Assembly (NCBI RefSeq): GCF_028290625.1 | Contig: NZ_JAQGJM010000035.1 | Location: forward strand, 1-64,000 | Reading direction: 5' to 3' | Source: Devosia sp. | GTDB taxonomy: Bacteria > Pseudomonadota > Alphaproteobacteria > Rhizobiales > Devosiaceae | DNA: 64,000 nt | Shown: piece after piece, positions 33,434 to 41,536 of the stretch | Layout of the letters: the number at the start of each line of letters is the position of its first letter | Numbering within the stretch: position 1 is the first letter of the stretch | Translations under genes and position numbers: made by a program | The notes under the pieces: model-generated | What the model saw: only the letters and a program-made list of their open reading frames with translations | The model's database searches: none | Told to the model about the DNA's origin: nothing

Positions 33434-34969
33434 TTAGGTCAGCGTTTCGCCGGTGGTGAGGAAGACATTGAAATGTCCGTCGGGCTCGATATCGATAGTG
33501 TCGATCACCCGGCGAAGCTCTTGAGCCGCCGCTGCTCGGGCGCGCCGGCGTTCCTCGTCGTCCTCCGAATAGACCTTGGCGAATATTTCATCCAGAATGT
33601 CCCTGGTGGGGCGCGTAGTCGCCAAGGTTTTTCGAAGCTCAGTCTGAAGATGCTCGAGTCGAATGGATGCCTGGGTGACTTCCGCGTCAAGGGACTGCAC
33701 CCTGGCGCCAACCGTGGCAGCGCCACCGCTGGCTGCGACTAGCTCGACCAGATTTCCAAGTTCGGCTTCAAGCGCCGCGCGCCTTGCAGTCTCCGAAGCG
33801 ATCTGGCCACGGAGTCCCCCGGCCTCGGTGTCATCCTTGGCCGCTAAGGCCTGCAGATGGTCGTCCCCAACCATCTGCAATACCCTGCCTTCGAGCTCAT
33901 AGTAGGGGTGATAGGCGCGATGATCACAGCCTGCGCTGGCATGGGCAGCGCCACATGTCAGCTTCGGGCCGCGCGATCTTTGACCTTTGTCGATGAAGAC
34001 CATGCTGCCGCTGCAGGTCCCACATTTGACCAGTCCTGACAGGATATTCCGGTAGTTGCTAGACACGCGTCCCCTACCGGCCCCACGGGCTTTGGAGGCC
34101 GCCGCGGCGGCATAGTAGTTGGCCTCGGGCACTACGGCCGGATAGTAACCCGGGATAGGAGTAACCATTGACGTGCCGTCACCGCCCGCGAGTTTGGACA
34201 GGGGCTGAAACTGACCGAATGTGGCAGGGTTTCCAAGAATTTTCTGAATGTAGGAATCGTGCCAGCGGACCCCCTGCTTCTTGCCTGTCCCCCAAGTTTC
34301 GATACCCGCCGCATTGAGCCTCTTGGCGATGCTCCGTCTGCCCAGGCCGGCGATGGTGTCAGCGAATATGCCCCTGACAATCTCAGCCCTTTCCGGGACG
34401 ATCTCATACCGCCCGGCGCGTGGACCGCCGACAAGAACAAGCCAGGCCGGACAAATCGCAGTCATCGCCTGCCCATCCTCAAACGCGCGCCGGCGCTTCT
34501 CCTCCCAGGCTTTGCCCACTCGCTGCCCTTTTATCCGGGATTCTTCGTGAGCCCGAGCCATGATCGTGATGCTGATGATCAACGCACCCAAATCGTCTCG
34601 AAGGCGCTCCTGCGAATACTCCTGCGCGTCCGATAATGTGACGACGGTGATCCCTGCTCGAACCAGATCGAAGAGCCGGGCTGCCGCATCGATCACCGCC
34701 TCACGGGACAGCCGATCTAGGCTTTCAACGATTAGATACGAGCCCCGCTCGATCTCGCCCCGCTCTACCAAATCAAGGAATTCGCGCAATGCGCCAATCT
34801 GGGCATGGCCACCCTTATATGCGGAACGTCCCAAATCGCGGAGGCTATCGTCAAGGACGATACCCCGCGCGGCGCACCACTCTCGGGCACCGTCAAGCTG
34901 GCGTCGGAGGCTATCTCCCTTGGACTGCTCCGGCGTGGAAAATCGAATGTAGCTGTATGCCTTGACCAT
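33434..34969 (-). CDS. large serine recombinase (integrase of the island)
   Basis: 511 residues from ATG at 34969. The N-terminal resolvase domain reads AYSYIRFSTPEQSKGDSLRR with nucleophile Ser11 and Arg9, then VESLDRLSREAVIDAAARLF. A recombinase domain follows (RSIAKRLNAAGIETWGTGKK), then a zinc-ribbon-like segment (KCGTCSGSMVFIDKG and later CGAAHASAGC), then a coiled-coil region (ALEAELGNLVELVAASGGAA). It should catalyse att-site integration and, with a directionality factor, excision. It reads away from the right junction, its start lying about 45 bases from the att core, the classical layout. No directionality factor is recognised. Confidence 0.93.
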   Translation of the reverse strand: MVKAYSYIRFSTPEQSKGDSLRRQLDGAREWCAARGIVLDDSLRDLGRSAYKGGHAQIGALREFLDLVERGEIERGSYLIVESLDRLSREAVIDAAARLFDLVRAGITVVTLSDAQEYSQERLRDDLGALIISITIMARAHEESRIKGQRVGKAWEEKRRRAFEDGQAMTAICPAWLVLVGGPRAGRYEIVPERAEIVRGIFADTIAGLGRRSIAKRLNAAGIETWGTGKKQGVRWHDSYIQKILGNPATFGQFQPLSKLAGGDGTSMVTPIPGYYPAVVPEANYYAAAAASKARGAGRGRVSSNYRNILSGLVKCGTCSGSMVFIDKGQRSRGPKLTCGAAHASAGCDHRAYHPYYELEGRVLQMVGDDHLQALAAKDDTEAGGLRGQIASETARRAALEAELGNLVELVAASGGAATVGARVQSLDAEVTQASIRLEHLQTELRKTLATTRPTRDILDEIFAKVYSEDDEERRRARAAAAQELRRVIDTIDIEPDGHFNVFLTTGETLT

Positions 34970-35000
34970 AATCCGCATTTGCCTGTTTGGTGTCCATTAG

Positions 35001-35654
35001 TCAACACAACATAAGCATGTTGTGACCACCGGCCGCCGCGACTTCGAGCGCACGGCGGGCAACCTGCTGGCCGCGCACTTCGCTGAGATCGGGCAGGGCG
35101 GTGTTGGGGAGGTAGCGCTTGGGCTGCGGCCGCGTCGCCAGTTGATGGCCGGTCAGGTGATTGACCAAAGCCAAAAGGCTATCGGCAGCGACGATATCGA
35201 TGTCCTCCCCAGCCCAGGCGGCCTCAGGACCCGAGGCGGTGGCGCACATGATGCCGAGGCCCCGGCCATGGGCGGCGATGGCGGCGGGCAGGATGCCCTG
35301 CACATGAGCCAAGCGACCATCGAGCCCGAGTTCGCCCAGCGCCAGAAAGCCGTCGAGTGCATCGCGGGGAATGGCGCCGATTTCGGCCATCAGGGCCAGC
35401 GCGATGGGCAGGTCGTAATGGCTGCCTTCTTTGGGCAGGTCGGCCGGCGCCAGGTTGACGGTGATACGCTTGGGCGGCAGGCCCAGCCCCGAGGCGACCA
35501 GAGCCGCGCGGACCCGCTCGCTGGATTCCTTGACCGCTTTGTCGGGCAGCCCGACCATCAGAAATTTCGGCAGGCCGGGCGCGATCTGCACCTGCACGTC
35601 GACCGGCACCGCCTCGATGCCCAGAAATGCCACCGTCGCGACCCGCGCCACCAT
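35001..35654 (-). pseudogene. comM: ComM-like AAA+ ATPase, 5' part of the split gene
   Basis: From ATG at 35654: MVARVATVAFLGIEAVPVDV, then VQIAPGLPKFLMVGLPDKAV and ITVNLAPADLPKEGSHYDLP, the Lon-like N-terminal domain of ComM/YifB. It ends DLSEVRGQQVARRALEVAAA-GGHNML, one step before Walker A, and then reads two island codons (Leu-Cys) and a stop. Start by comparison with the family's MVARV start. About 217 residues could be made, without any ATPase domain. Confidence 0.93.
35005..35024. repeat. right attachment site (attR) with dyad
   Basis: ACACAACATAAGC precedes ATGTTGTG; the core AGCATGTTGTG is at 35014-35024. The inverted repeat ACAACAT-AAGC-ATGTTGT is intact here and becomes 9 bases per arm when the island's left end is joined to it. 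Confidence 0.85.
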
Positions 35655-35835
35655 GTCTACGCCCCCACGCTGGCGCGACGCTAACAGAGGACATTCACCA
35701 GAACAAGAACATTTAGCGAACATGGACCGGACCGTTAACCATTGGCTCAAGGCGGAATGGTGAACGCAAGCTTTCTTTAACGGGGCCATGTTGAATCGAA
35801 AGTTCAGGTGTATTGCGTCATGAGTGTTCCCCTAG

Positions 35836-36675
35836 ATGATCGCCGACTGGTCCAAAGTTTCGCCCTCGGCGATGTTCAAGAGCGCGGCAATGGCGGCGCT
35901 CATGGTCGCAGTGGCGGCCTGTGCCAGCGGGGGCGGGCTTTATGGCGCGGTTCCGGGCGATAACCGCCCGCATGCCGGGGTCGACCGGGCGCGGGCCATG
36001 CCGATCCAGGGCATCGACATCGCGCGCTACCAGTCTAATCCGGACCTGCACACCACCTACGCCTCGGGCATCCACTTCGTGTTCATGAAGGCAACCGAGG
36101 GCAAGGACTATATCGACCCCAATTTCTACGCGAACTGGGCGCGCGCCAAGAACGCCGGCATGCCACGGGGCGCCTACCATTTCATGACCTGGTGTTCGCT
36201 GGCCTCCGAGCAGGCGGCCTGGTTCATCGCCAATGTGCCCAACGATCCCGATGCGCTGCCGCCGGTGCTGGACCTGGAATGGAACAACCATTCGAGCTGC
36301 AAGAACAAGCCAAGCCGCGTCGACGCGCTGGAGAAAATCCGGGTGATGCTGGCGGCGATGGAGGCTCATACGGGCAAGCTGCCGATCATCTATACCGACA
36401 TGACGTTCCACCGCGACGTGCTGGAGGGCGAGTATTTCCCCAACGCGTTCTGGCTGCGCTCAACCGCCGCCGAGCCGCATGAGCGCTATCGTGGCCGCCC
36501 CTGGACGTTCTGGCAGTGGACACAGACCGGCGTGGTGCGCGGCATTCGTGAAGAGGTCGACCGCAATGCGTTTTATGGCGACCAGAACGACTGGATCAAT
36601 TTCCTGTTGACCGGGTGCGATCCGCGCGCCGTGGCGGCGCTGGGGCCGGGGGGACGTTGCCGCATCCAGAAATGA
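35836..36675 (+). CDS. GH25-family lysozyme, lipoprotein-like
   Basis: 279-residue muramidase of glycoside hydrolase family 25, cleaving peptidoglycan glycan strands. MPIQGIDIARYQSNPDLHTT contains the conserved DIxxYQ start of the barrel. VFMKATEGKDYIDPNF and GAYHFMTWCSLASEQAAWFI, then LPPVLDLEWNN with the catalytic acidic residues (DLEW), and FWQWTQTG near the end are typical. The N-terminus has a hydrophobic stretch ending AVAACASG, a good lipobox, so export and lipid anchoring are likely. Could remodel the cell wall or act as a secreted lysozyme. Confidence 0.9.
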   Translation: MIADWSKVSPSAMFKSAAMAALMVAVAACASGGGLYGAVPGDNRPHAGVDRARAMPIQGIDIARYQSNPDLHTTYASGIHFVFMKATEGKDYIDPNFYANWARAKNAGMPRGAYHFMTWCSLASEQAAWFIANVPNDPDALPPVLDLEWNNHSSCKNKPSRVDALEKIRVMLAAMEAHTGKLPIIYTDMTFHRDVLEGEYFPNAFWLRSTAAEPHERYRGRPWTFWQWTQTGVVRGIREEVDRNAFYGDQNDWINFLLTGCDPRAVAALGPGGRCRIQK

Positions 36676-36759
36676 GATGGTCTTGTCACTATTGAGCCAA
36701 GAGCATAGATTTTGCTGGTGATTTGAAGGGCATACCCGCCCGCAGCGAGGAGACGACAC

Positions 36760-36882
36760 ATGGCCAAGGGTCAAATGAAGAGCAACAAGGAAACCAAGAA
36801 GCCAAAAAAGGAAAAGGTTGCCACCACCACCAATGCCACTGGGCTCGGCTCCGGCAGCGCCGGCACCGTCAAGAAGAAGTAA
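36760..36882 (+). CDS. 40-residue lysine-rich protein
   Basis: MAKGQMKSNKETKKPKKEKV followed by ATTTNATGLGSGSAGTVKKK. ATG at 36760 has GAGGAGA about ten bases upstream and a terminator follows 30 bases after the stop. Short Lys-rich proteins beginning MAKGQM-SNKE are, from memory, common in Hyphomicrobiales. Function unknown; probably nucleic-acid-binding by charge. Confidence 0.7.
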   Translation: MAKGQMKSNKETKKPKKEKVATTTNATGLGSGSAGTVKKK

Positions 36883-36912
36883 GTTTTGGCACTGCGATAT
36901 TTTGCAAGCGGT

Positions 36913-36935
36913 CGGCCTGGCGCCGGCCGTTTTTT
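36913..36935 (+). terminator. terminator after the 40-residue gene
   Basis: CGGCC-TGGCGCC-GGCCG hairpin followed by six T. Confidence 0.8.
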
Positions 36936-37051
36936 ATGCAGCAAACATCGCAAGATTATCGATAATGCCGTTGCGCTGACGTCGCTCTTGTCGCAAAGGA
37001 GAGGCCGACGCGGCCTGCCTCTGGCGCCCGCATTGCCCCGGGAGATTTGCC

Positions 37052-38359
37052 ATGAACCAGATTGTCGCCATTATCCTTGTCATTATCGTCGTGCTGGTCG
37101 TCGGCGCGTTGTGGTACTTCCTGCGGCGGCCTTCGGGGTCCCGGATGGCACCGGTCTATGGCGCCAATCCGGCATTTCCAAAGGCCGTGCCGCAAGGCAG
37201 CATGCCGACGCTGAAAATGCCCACCGCCAAGGGCTGGGAGCCAGGCCAGAAGCCCGCGACGGCGCCGGGCCTGAAGGTGAGCGTATTCGCCGCCAAACTG
37301 CGCCATCCGCGCTGGATTTATGTGTTGCCCAATGGCGACGTGCTGATCGCCGAAGCCGCGACGCAGGCCGGCAAGATCCGCAGCATCACCGATTTCGTCG
37401 CCACCCGCACCATGCGGCGGGCCGGCGCGCTGCAGGAGAGCGCTAACCAGATCACCCTGCTGCGCGACGCCGATGGCGATGGCGTACCGGAACTGCGCGA
37501 AGTGTTCCTGAGTGGACTGAACCAGCCCTTCGGCATGGTGCTGGTCGGGGAGACGCTCTATGTGGGCAATACCGATAGCGTGGTGGCTTTCCCCTATGTG
37601 AGCGGGCAGACCAAGATTACCGCGCCGGGCCGCACGCTGATGGACATGAAGCCGGCCGGCCACTGGACGCGCAACCTGCATGCCAGCGTCGACGGCACCA
37701 AGATTTACGTGGGCGTCGGCTCGCTCAGTAATATCGGCGAGAGCGGCATGGCGGTGGAAGAAGGCCGCGCCGCGATCCACGAGCTGGACCTGACGACCGG
37801 CAAGAGCCGCATCTTCGCTGGGGGCCTGCGCAATGCCGTGGGCATGGCTTGGGAGCCGACCACCGGTGAGCTCTGGACCGTGGTCAACGAGCGCGACGGG
37901 CTGGGCGACGAAACCCCGCCGGATTACCTGACTTCGGTCAAGGATGGCGGCTTTTACGGCTGGCCCTATGCCTATTGGGGCACGGTGGACGACCGGGTGC
38001 CGCAGGACGCCGCTTTGGCGGCCAAATCCATCGTGCCCGACTATGCGCTGGGTGGGCATACAGCTTCGCTCGGCCTGTGCTGGGTGCCCGAGGGCACGCT
38101 GCCGGGCATTCCGGCCGGCATGGCGATCGGCCAGCATGGCTCGTGGAACCGCAGCACGCTGAGCGGCTACAAGATGGTGCTGGTGCCGTTCGAAAATGGC
38201 AAGCCCAAGGGCACGCCGATCGAGCTGCTAACCGGGTTCCTCGCGCCTGACGAAAAGACCTCCTATGGGCGGCCGGTCGGGGTGGCGTTGGCCAAGGATG
38301 GCGCCGTGCTGATGGCCGACGATGTGGGCCACATCATCTGGCGGCTGACGGGCGCTTAA
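37052..38359 (+). CDS. membrane-anchored PQQ-dependent sugar dehydrogenase-like protein
   Basis: 435 residues of the soluble-glucose/sorbosone dehydrogenase beta-propeller family. An N-terminal membrane anchor (IILVIIVVLVVGALWYFL) should place the domain in the periplasm. Propeller signatures are PNGDVLIAEA, LREVFLSGLNQPFGMVLVGE, GGLRNAVGMAWEPTTGELWT, NERDGLGDETPPDY and GGFYGWPYAYWG. Would oxidise an aldose or aldehyde using PQQ; the substrate is unknown and no PQQ biosynthesis gene is in the window. Overlaps the convergent marC by 4 bases. Confidence 0.87.
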   Translation: MNQIVAIILVIIVVLVVGALWYFLRRPSGSRMAPVYGANPAFPKAVPQGSMPTLKMPTAKGWEPGQKPATAPGLKVSVFAAKLRHPRWIYVLPNGDVLIAEAATQAGKIRSITDFVATRTMRRAGALQESANQITLLRDADGDGVPELREVFLSGLNQPFGMVLVGETLYVGNTDSVVAFPYVSGQTKITAPGRTLMDMKPAGHWTRNLHASVDGTKIYVGVGSLSNIGESGMAVEEGRAAIHELDLTTGKSRIFAGGLRNAVGMAWEPTTGELWTVVNERDGLGDETPPDYLTSVKDGGFYGWPYAYWGTVDDRVPQDAALAAKSIVPDYALGGHTASLGLCWVPEGTLPGIPAGMAIGQHGSWNRSTLSGYKMVLVPFENGKPKGTPIELLTGFLAPDEKTSYGRPVGVALAKDGAVLMADDVGHIIWRLTGA

Positions 38360-38985
38360 CCCAACAGCCCGCTGGAGCGGATGCCGTCGAAGACGAACTG
38401 GACGGCAAGCGCGGCCAGCAAGATGCCGACGACGCGGGAGACCACGGAGAGGCCCGTGACGCCGAGCAGGCGCTGGATGGGGATGGCGATCAAAAGCGTC
38501 AGCCAAGCCAGCGCCAGAATGACCACGATAGCGACCAGCACCGACCAATATTCGAACTGATTGTTGGTGCTGGTGGTCAACAGGATCACGGCGCTGATGG
38601 CGCCGGGACCGGCCAGCAGCGGCATGGCGAGGGGAAACACCGAAATATCGTGGCGCTGCCGGGCTTCCACATCTTCCTCGGTGGTGGTGCTGGTGGCGCC
38701 TGAGTGGCGGGCGAACACCATGTCGATGGCGATCAGCAGCAGGAGCACGCCGCCTGCAGTGCGCAGGGCCGGGATGGTGATGCCGAACACTTCCAGGATC
38801 GGATTGCCCAGCACTGCGAAGAACAGCAGGATGATGCCCGCGATGACCACGCCACGTGTCGCGAAATTGAAGCGCTGGCTGGGCGTGTGGTCCTTGGTGA
38901 GGGCCGCGAAAATGAAGGCAATGTCGGCCACCCCGACGGTCGCGAACAGCGTGGCGAAGGCAACAAGAAATGTATTGGTCGGCAT
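38356..38985 (-). CDS. marC: MarC-family integral membrane protein
   Basis: 209 residues with about six membrane helices, matching the MarC/UPF0056 family: FNFATRGVVIAGIILLFFAV, IPALRTAGGVLLLLIAIDMV and FPLAMPLLAGPGAISAVILL (the MPLLAGPGAI box is the family hallmark). Proposed transporters of unproven substrate. Convergent with the sugar dehydrogenase gene. Confidence 0.9.
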   Translation of the reverse strand: MPTNTFLVAFATLFATVGVADIAFIFAALTKDHTPSQRFNFATRGVVIAGIILLFFAVLGNPILEVFGITIPALRTAGGVLLLLIAIDMVFARHSGATSTTTEEDVEARQRHDISVFPLAMPLLAGPGAISAVILLTTSTNNQFEYWSVLVAIVVILALAWLTLLIAIPIQRLLGVTGLSVVSRVVGILLAALAVQFVFDGIRSSGLLG

Positions 38986-39039
38986 GGCGGTTCCCCCGGC
39001 TCTGGCCTAGCCATAGCCGGTCGGAGGCGAAATGCCCAC

Positions 39040-39210
39040 AGGGGCTGGAAGCCCCTCACCCTGACTATTCTGCTGAACGCAGAATAGTCTGTCCCTCTCC
39101 CACAAGGGGCGAGGGTGACGACTGCGATCTCTCAGCTCTTTCCCTTCTCCCCTTGTGGGAGAAGGTGCCCGAAGGGCCGATGAGGGGCCGCTCCGTCTCT
39201 GAGGGGAAGA
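39040..39210. repeat. intergenic repeat region with hairpins
   Basis: GACTATTCTGC / GCAGAATAGTC (39063-39073 and 39079-39089) form an 11-base stem, next to CTCTCCCACAAGGGG-like and CTCCCCTTGTGGGAGAAGG segments forming another. Similar text occurs near 42900 and 59100-59300, so this is a dispersed chromosomal repeat. Confidence 0.6.
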
Positions 39211-39218
39211 AACAGGCG

Positions 39219-40157
39219 TCAGCGCCGCTTTTCGATGGCGTCCCAGATCATCACGGCAATGTCCGGCCCGCCGAAGCGCTTGATTTCGCGGATGCCGGTG
39301 GGGGAGGTGACGTTGATTTCGGTGAGGTAGTCGCCGATGACATCGATGCCGACGAAGATCATGTCGCGCTCCCTCAGCGCCGGGGCGATGGCGGCGCAGA
39401 TTTCCAGATCGCGCTTGGTCAATTCGGATAGTTCGGGGCGGCCGCCGACATGCATGTTGGAGCGCGCTTCGCCATCGGCGGGGACGCGATTGAGCCCCAT
39501 GATCGGTTCGCCATCGATGATGATGATGCGCTTGTCGCCCTTGCGCACATCCGGCAGGTACTTTTGGATCATGAAGGGTTCGCGATAGTTCTGCTCGAAC
39601 AGTTCGAGCAGGGAAGCGAGATTGTGGTCGCCCTCCTGCAGGAAGAACACGCCGGCGCCGCCATTGCCGTAGAGCGGCTTGACGATGATGTTGCCATGCT
39701 CCTTGCGGAAGGCGTGGATCAATTCACGATCGCGCGTCACCAGAGTGGGTGGCATCAGCTCGGGAAAATCGGTGACGAGGATTTTTTCGGGCGCGTTGCG
39801 GACGGCGGCGGGCGGATTGACCACCAGGGTCTTGGGGTGGATCTTGTCCAGCAGGTGGGTCAGCGTGATGTAGTTCATGTCGAAGGGCGGGTCCTGGCGC
39901 ATCAGCACCACGTCCTGGGTCGACAGATCGATACGGGCCGCCTCGCCGAGGGTGAAGTGCTCGCCCTTGGGCTTGTCGGCCACGGTGATGGGGGCGGCGA
40001 GCGCCGAGACCATGTTGCCGCGCAGGGCCAGCGTGTCCGGGGTGTAGTGCAGCAGCTGGTGGCCGCGCGCTTGCGCCTCGAGCATCATGGCGAAGGTGGA
40101 ATCGCCGCGTGGGTTGATGGTGGCGACATGGTCCATCTGGACGGCGACTTTGAGCAT
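39219..40157 (-). CDS. gshB: glutathione synthetase
   Basis: 312-residue ATP-grasp enzyme joining gamma-glutamylcysteine and glycine. [20 protein letters not shown] at the N-terminus, [33 protein letters not shown] (ATP-grasp loop), [20 protein letters not shown] and [17 protein letters not shown] near the end are all GshB hallmarks. Leftward operon with yraN and rsmI (9 bases from yraN), the usual arrangement in Hyphomicrobiales. Confidence 0.95.
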   Translation of the reverse strand: MLKVAVQMDHVATINPRGDSTFAMMLEAQARGHQLLHYTPDTLALRGNMVSALAAPITVADKPKGEHFTLGEAARIDLSTQDVVLMRQDPPFDMNYITLTHLLDKIHPKTLVVNPPAAVRNAPEKILVTDFPELMPPTLVTRDRELIHAFRKEHGNIIVKPLYGNGGAGVFFLQEGDHNLASLLELFEQNYREPFMIQKYLPDVRKGDKRIIIIDGEPIMGLNRVPADGEARSNMHVGGRPELSELTKRDLEICAAIAPALRERDMIFVGIDVIGDYLTEINVTSPTGIREIKRFGGPDIAVMIWDAIEKRR

Positions 40158-40166
40158 TTTGGGTCC

Positions 40167-40553
40167 TTAAGAGGCGTCGAAAGCGTTGATGACATGGCGC
40201 GGCCAGGAGCGGGGCGCAAGGAAAATCACGTCGAACCGGAAGGGTGTTTCGGCTTGGGCGGGATGCTTGGCAAGCCAGTACTGCGCGGCGCGGGAAATGC
40301 GCGATGTGTTGACGGCTTCGAGCGCCTCGGCATAGCCGGCACTGGAGGCGCGGGCCTTGACCTCGATGAAGACGGTGGTGCCGAAGCGCTGGGCGATCAA
40401 GTCGATCTCGCCGACGGGGGTTTTGTAGCGGCTGGCAATAATGCGGTAGAATTGCAGGCGCAGGAACCAGGCGGCCAAAGCTTCCCCACGATGGCCGCCG
40501 AGGTGGGCGGCAATGCGCTTGTCACTCTTGGGCTTTGAGCGCGAGGGCGGCAT
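40167..40553 (-). CDS. yraN: YraN/UPF0102 family protein
   Basis: 128 residues with a restriction-endonuclease-like fold: GEALAAWFLRLQFYRIIASR, VGEIDLIAQR and VFIEVKAR (the D-x-n-ExK pattern of PD-(D/E)XK nucleases). Function unknown; Holliday-junction-type nuclease activity is only a suggestion for the family. ATG at 40553 (MPPSRSKPKSDK) is used, overlapping the rsmI stop by 32 bases; an upstream ATG would extend the overlap. Confidence 0.85.
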   Translation of the reverse strand: MPPSRSKPKSDKRIAAHLGGHRGEALAAWFLRLQFYRIIASRYKTPVGEIDLIAQRFGTTVFIEVKARASSAGYAEALEAVNTSRISRAAQYWLAKHPAQAETPFRFDVIFLAPRSWPRHVINAFDAS

Positions 40554-41421
40554 CGTAGACCTCCTTGCGCTTAAGGCCGTATTGGGCGGTAATGGCATCG
40601 ACGGCAGCGCGGAGTGGCTGGTCGGCTAGCGCCTCGACCAACGAAGCATTCCAATCGGCGGCGTCGGGGACGGCGGCCTCTGGCGAACCGCCGACGACTA
40701 TGACGGCTTCGCCTTTGGTTTCGGTATCGGAAAATTCGGCGGCGAGAGCCGCGAGCGTGCCGCGATGGACGCGCTCGAAACGCTTGGTGAGTTCGAGCGC
40801 GACAGCAGCGGGACGAGCCGGACCGAAAGCGAGGGCCATGGCGGCGAGAGTGTCGTCGAGGCGGCGTGGCGACTCGTAAAAGACCAGTGTTTCACGTGAA
40901 TCTGCCAATGCCTTGAGGGCGTTGGAGCGCGCACCCGCCTTGGGCGGCAAAAAGCCGTGGAAGGCGAAGGCGTCGGTGGGTAGGCCGGCAACGACCAGCG
41001 CGGACAGCAGGGCCGAGGCGCCGGGAATGGCGAAAACCGGCAGATTGGCTTCCGCCAAAGCGCGGATCAATGGAAAGCCGGGATCAGACAGCAATGGCGT
41101 GCCGGCGTCGGAAATCAGCGCAAAGGTCTGGCCGGCGGCGATGCGGGCGACGATGTCGTCGGCCTTTGCGCGCTCATTGTGTTCGTGCAGGGCGATGCGG
41201 CGGCCCTTGATGCCGTAGTGATCGAGCAGGCGGGCGGACATGCGAGTGTCCTCGCACAGCACTGCGTCGACGGCGGCGAGGGTTTCGAGCGCACGGATAG
41301 TGATATCGCGCAGATTGCCAATCGGGGTGGCAACGACATAGAGACCGGGCGCCAGCGGCGGGGCCACAAAGGTCTGGCCGGCAATGAAATAGTTCGTCGC
41401 CTTGGGCTGCTGCTCGTCCAC
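40522..41421 (-). CDS. rsmI: 16S rRNA C1402 2'-O-methyltransferase
   Basis: 299-residue SAM-dependent methyltransferase of the tetrapyrrole-methylase fold that ribose-methylates 16S rRNA at C1402. PGLYVVATPIGNLRDITIRA, LCEDTRMSARLLDHYGI, FALISDAGTPLLSDPGF and LPTDAFAFHGFLPPK are diagnostic. Divergent from the LpoA-like lipoprotein gene 115 bases away and followed by yraN and gshB. Contains an internal parS-like 14-mer at 40889. Confidence 0.95.
   Translation of the reverse strand: MDEQQPKATNYFIAGQTFVAPPLAPGLYVVATPIGNLRDITIRALETLAAVDAVLCEDTRMSARLLDHYGIKGRRIALHEHNERAKADDIVARIAAGQTFALISDAGTPLLSDPGFPLIRALAEANLPVFAIPGASALLSALVVAGLPTDAFAFHGFLPPKAGARSNALKALADSRETLVFYESPRRLDDTLAAMALAFGPARPAAVALELTKRFERVHRGTLAALAAEFSDTETKGEAVIVVGGSPEAAVPDAADWNASLVEALADQPLRAAVDAITAQYGLKRKEVYDAALALKAQE
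40889..40902 (+). repeat. parS-like 14-mer, copy 2
   Basis: GTTTCACGTGAATC, inside the rsmI coding sequence; with its flanking T it matches 14 of 16 positions of the parS consensus. Confidence 0.45.
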
Positions 41422-41536
41422 GCGTCATCCTTCCGCTGTCTCGATGCTGTTTTAGAGAGCGGGGGCGGCAAAGTATAGAATTGCTTAATTGGAAAGGCGC
41501 AGGCTTGCGGCATCCGTCGGGCTTGAGGGGCAAGCA

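Larger units (their letters stand above)
9165..35024. mobile_element. composite integrative island inserted in comM
   Basis: About 25.8 kb between two copies of AGCATGTTGTG, splitting comM in the codons for HNMLM. Joining the flanks at the core restores an uninterrupted reading frame (GGHNMLMIGPPGAGKS) and a full ComM of about 510 residues. A large serine recombinase gene begins about 45 bases from the right junction. A relaxase, relaxosome-like small proteins and a primase-like protein mark the last unit as an integrative mobilizable element; no type IV secretion genes are present, so transfer would need a helper. Extra core copies at 16354 and 17982 show it is built from tandem units. Confidence 0.93.

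Noticed and set aside
36723..36965. An 80-codon frame overlapping the small lysine-rich gene
   Set aside because: His/Gln/Arg-rich shadow; ATG at 36760 in another frame has the ribosome-binding site and is followed by a terminator.
36956..38137. A 393-codon frame opposite the sugar dehydrogenase gene
   Set aside because: Antisense shadow; the plus frame has the propeller motifs and membrane anchor.
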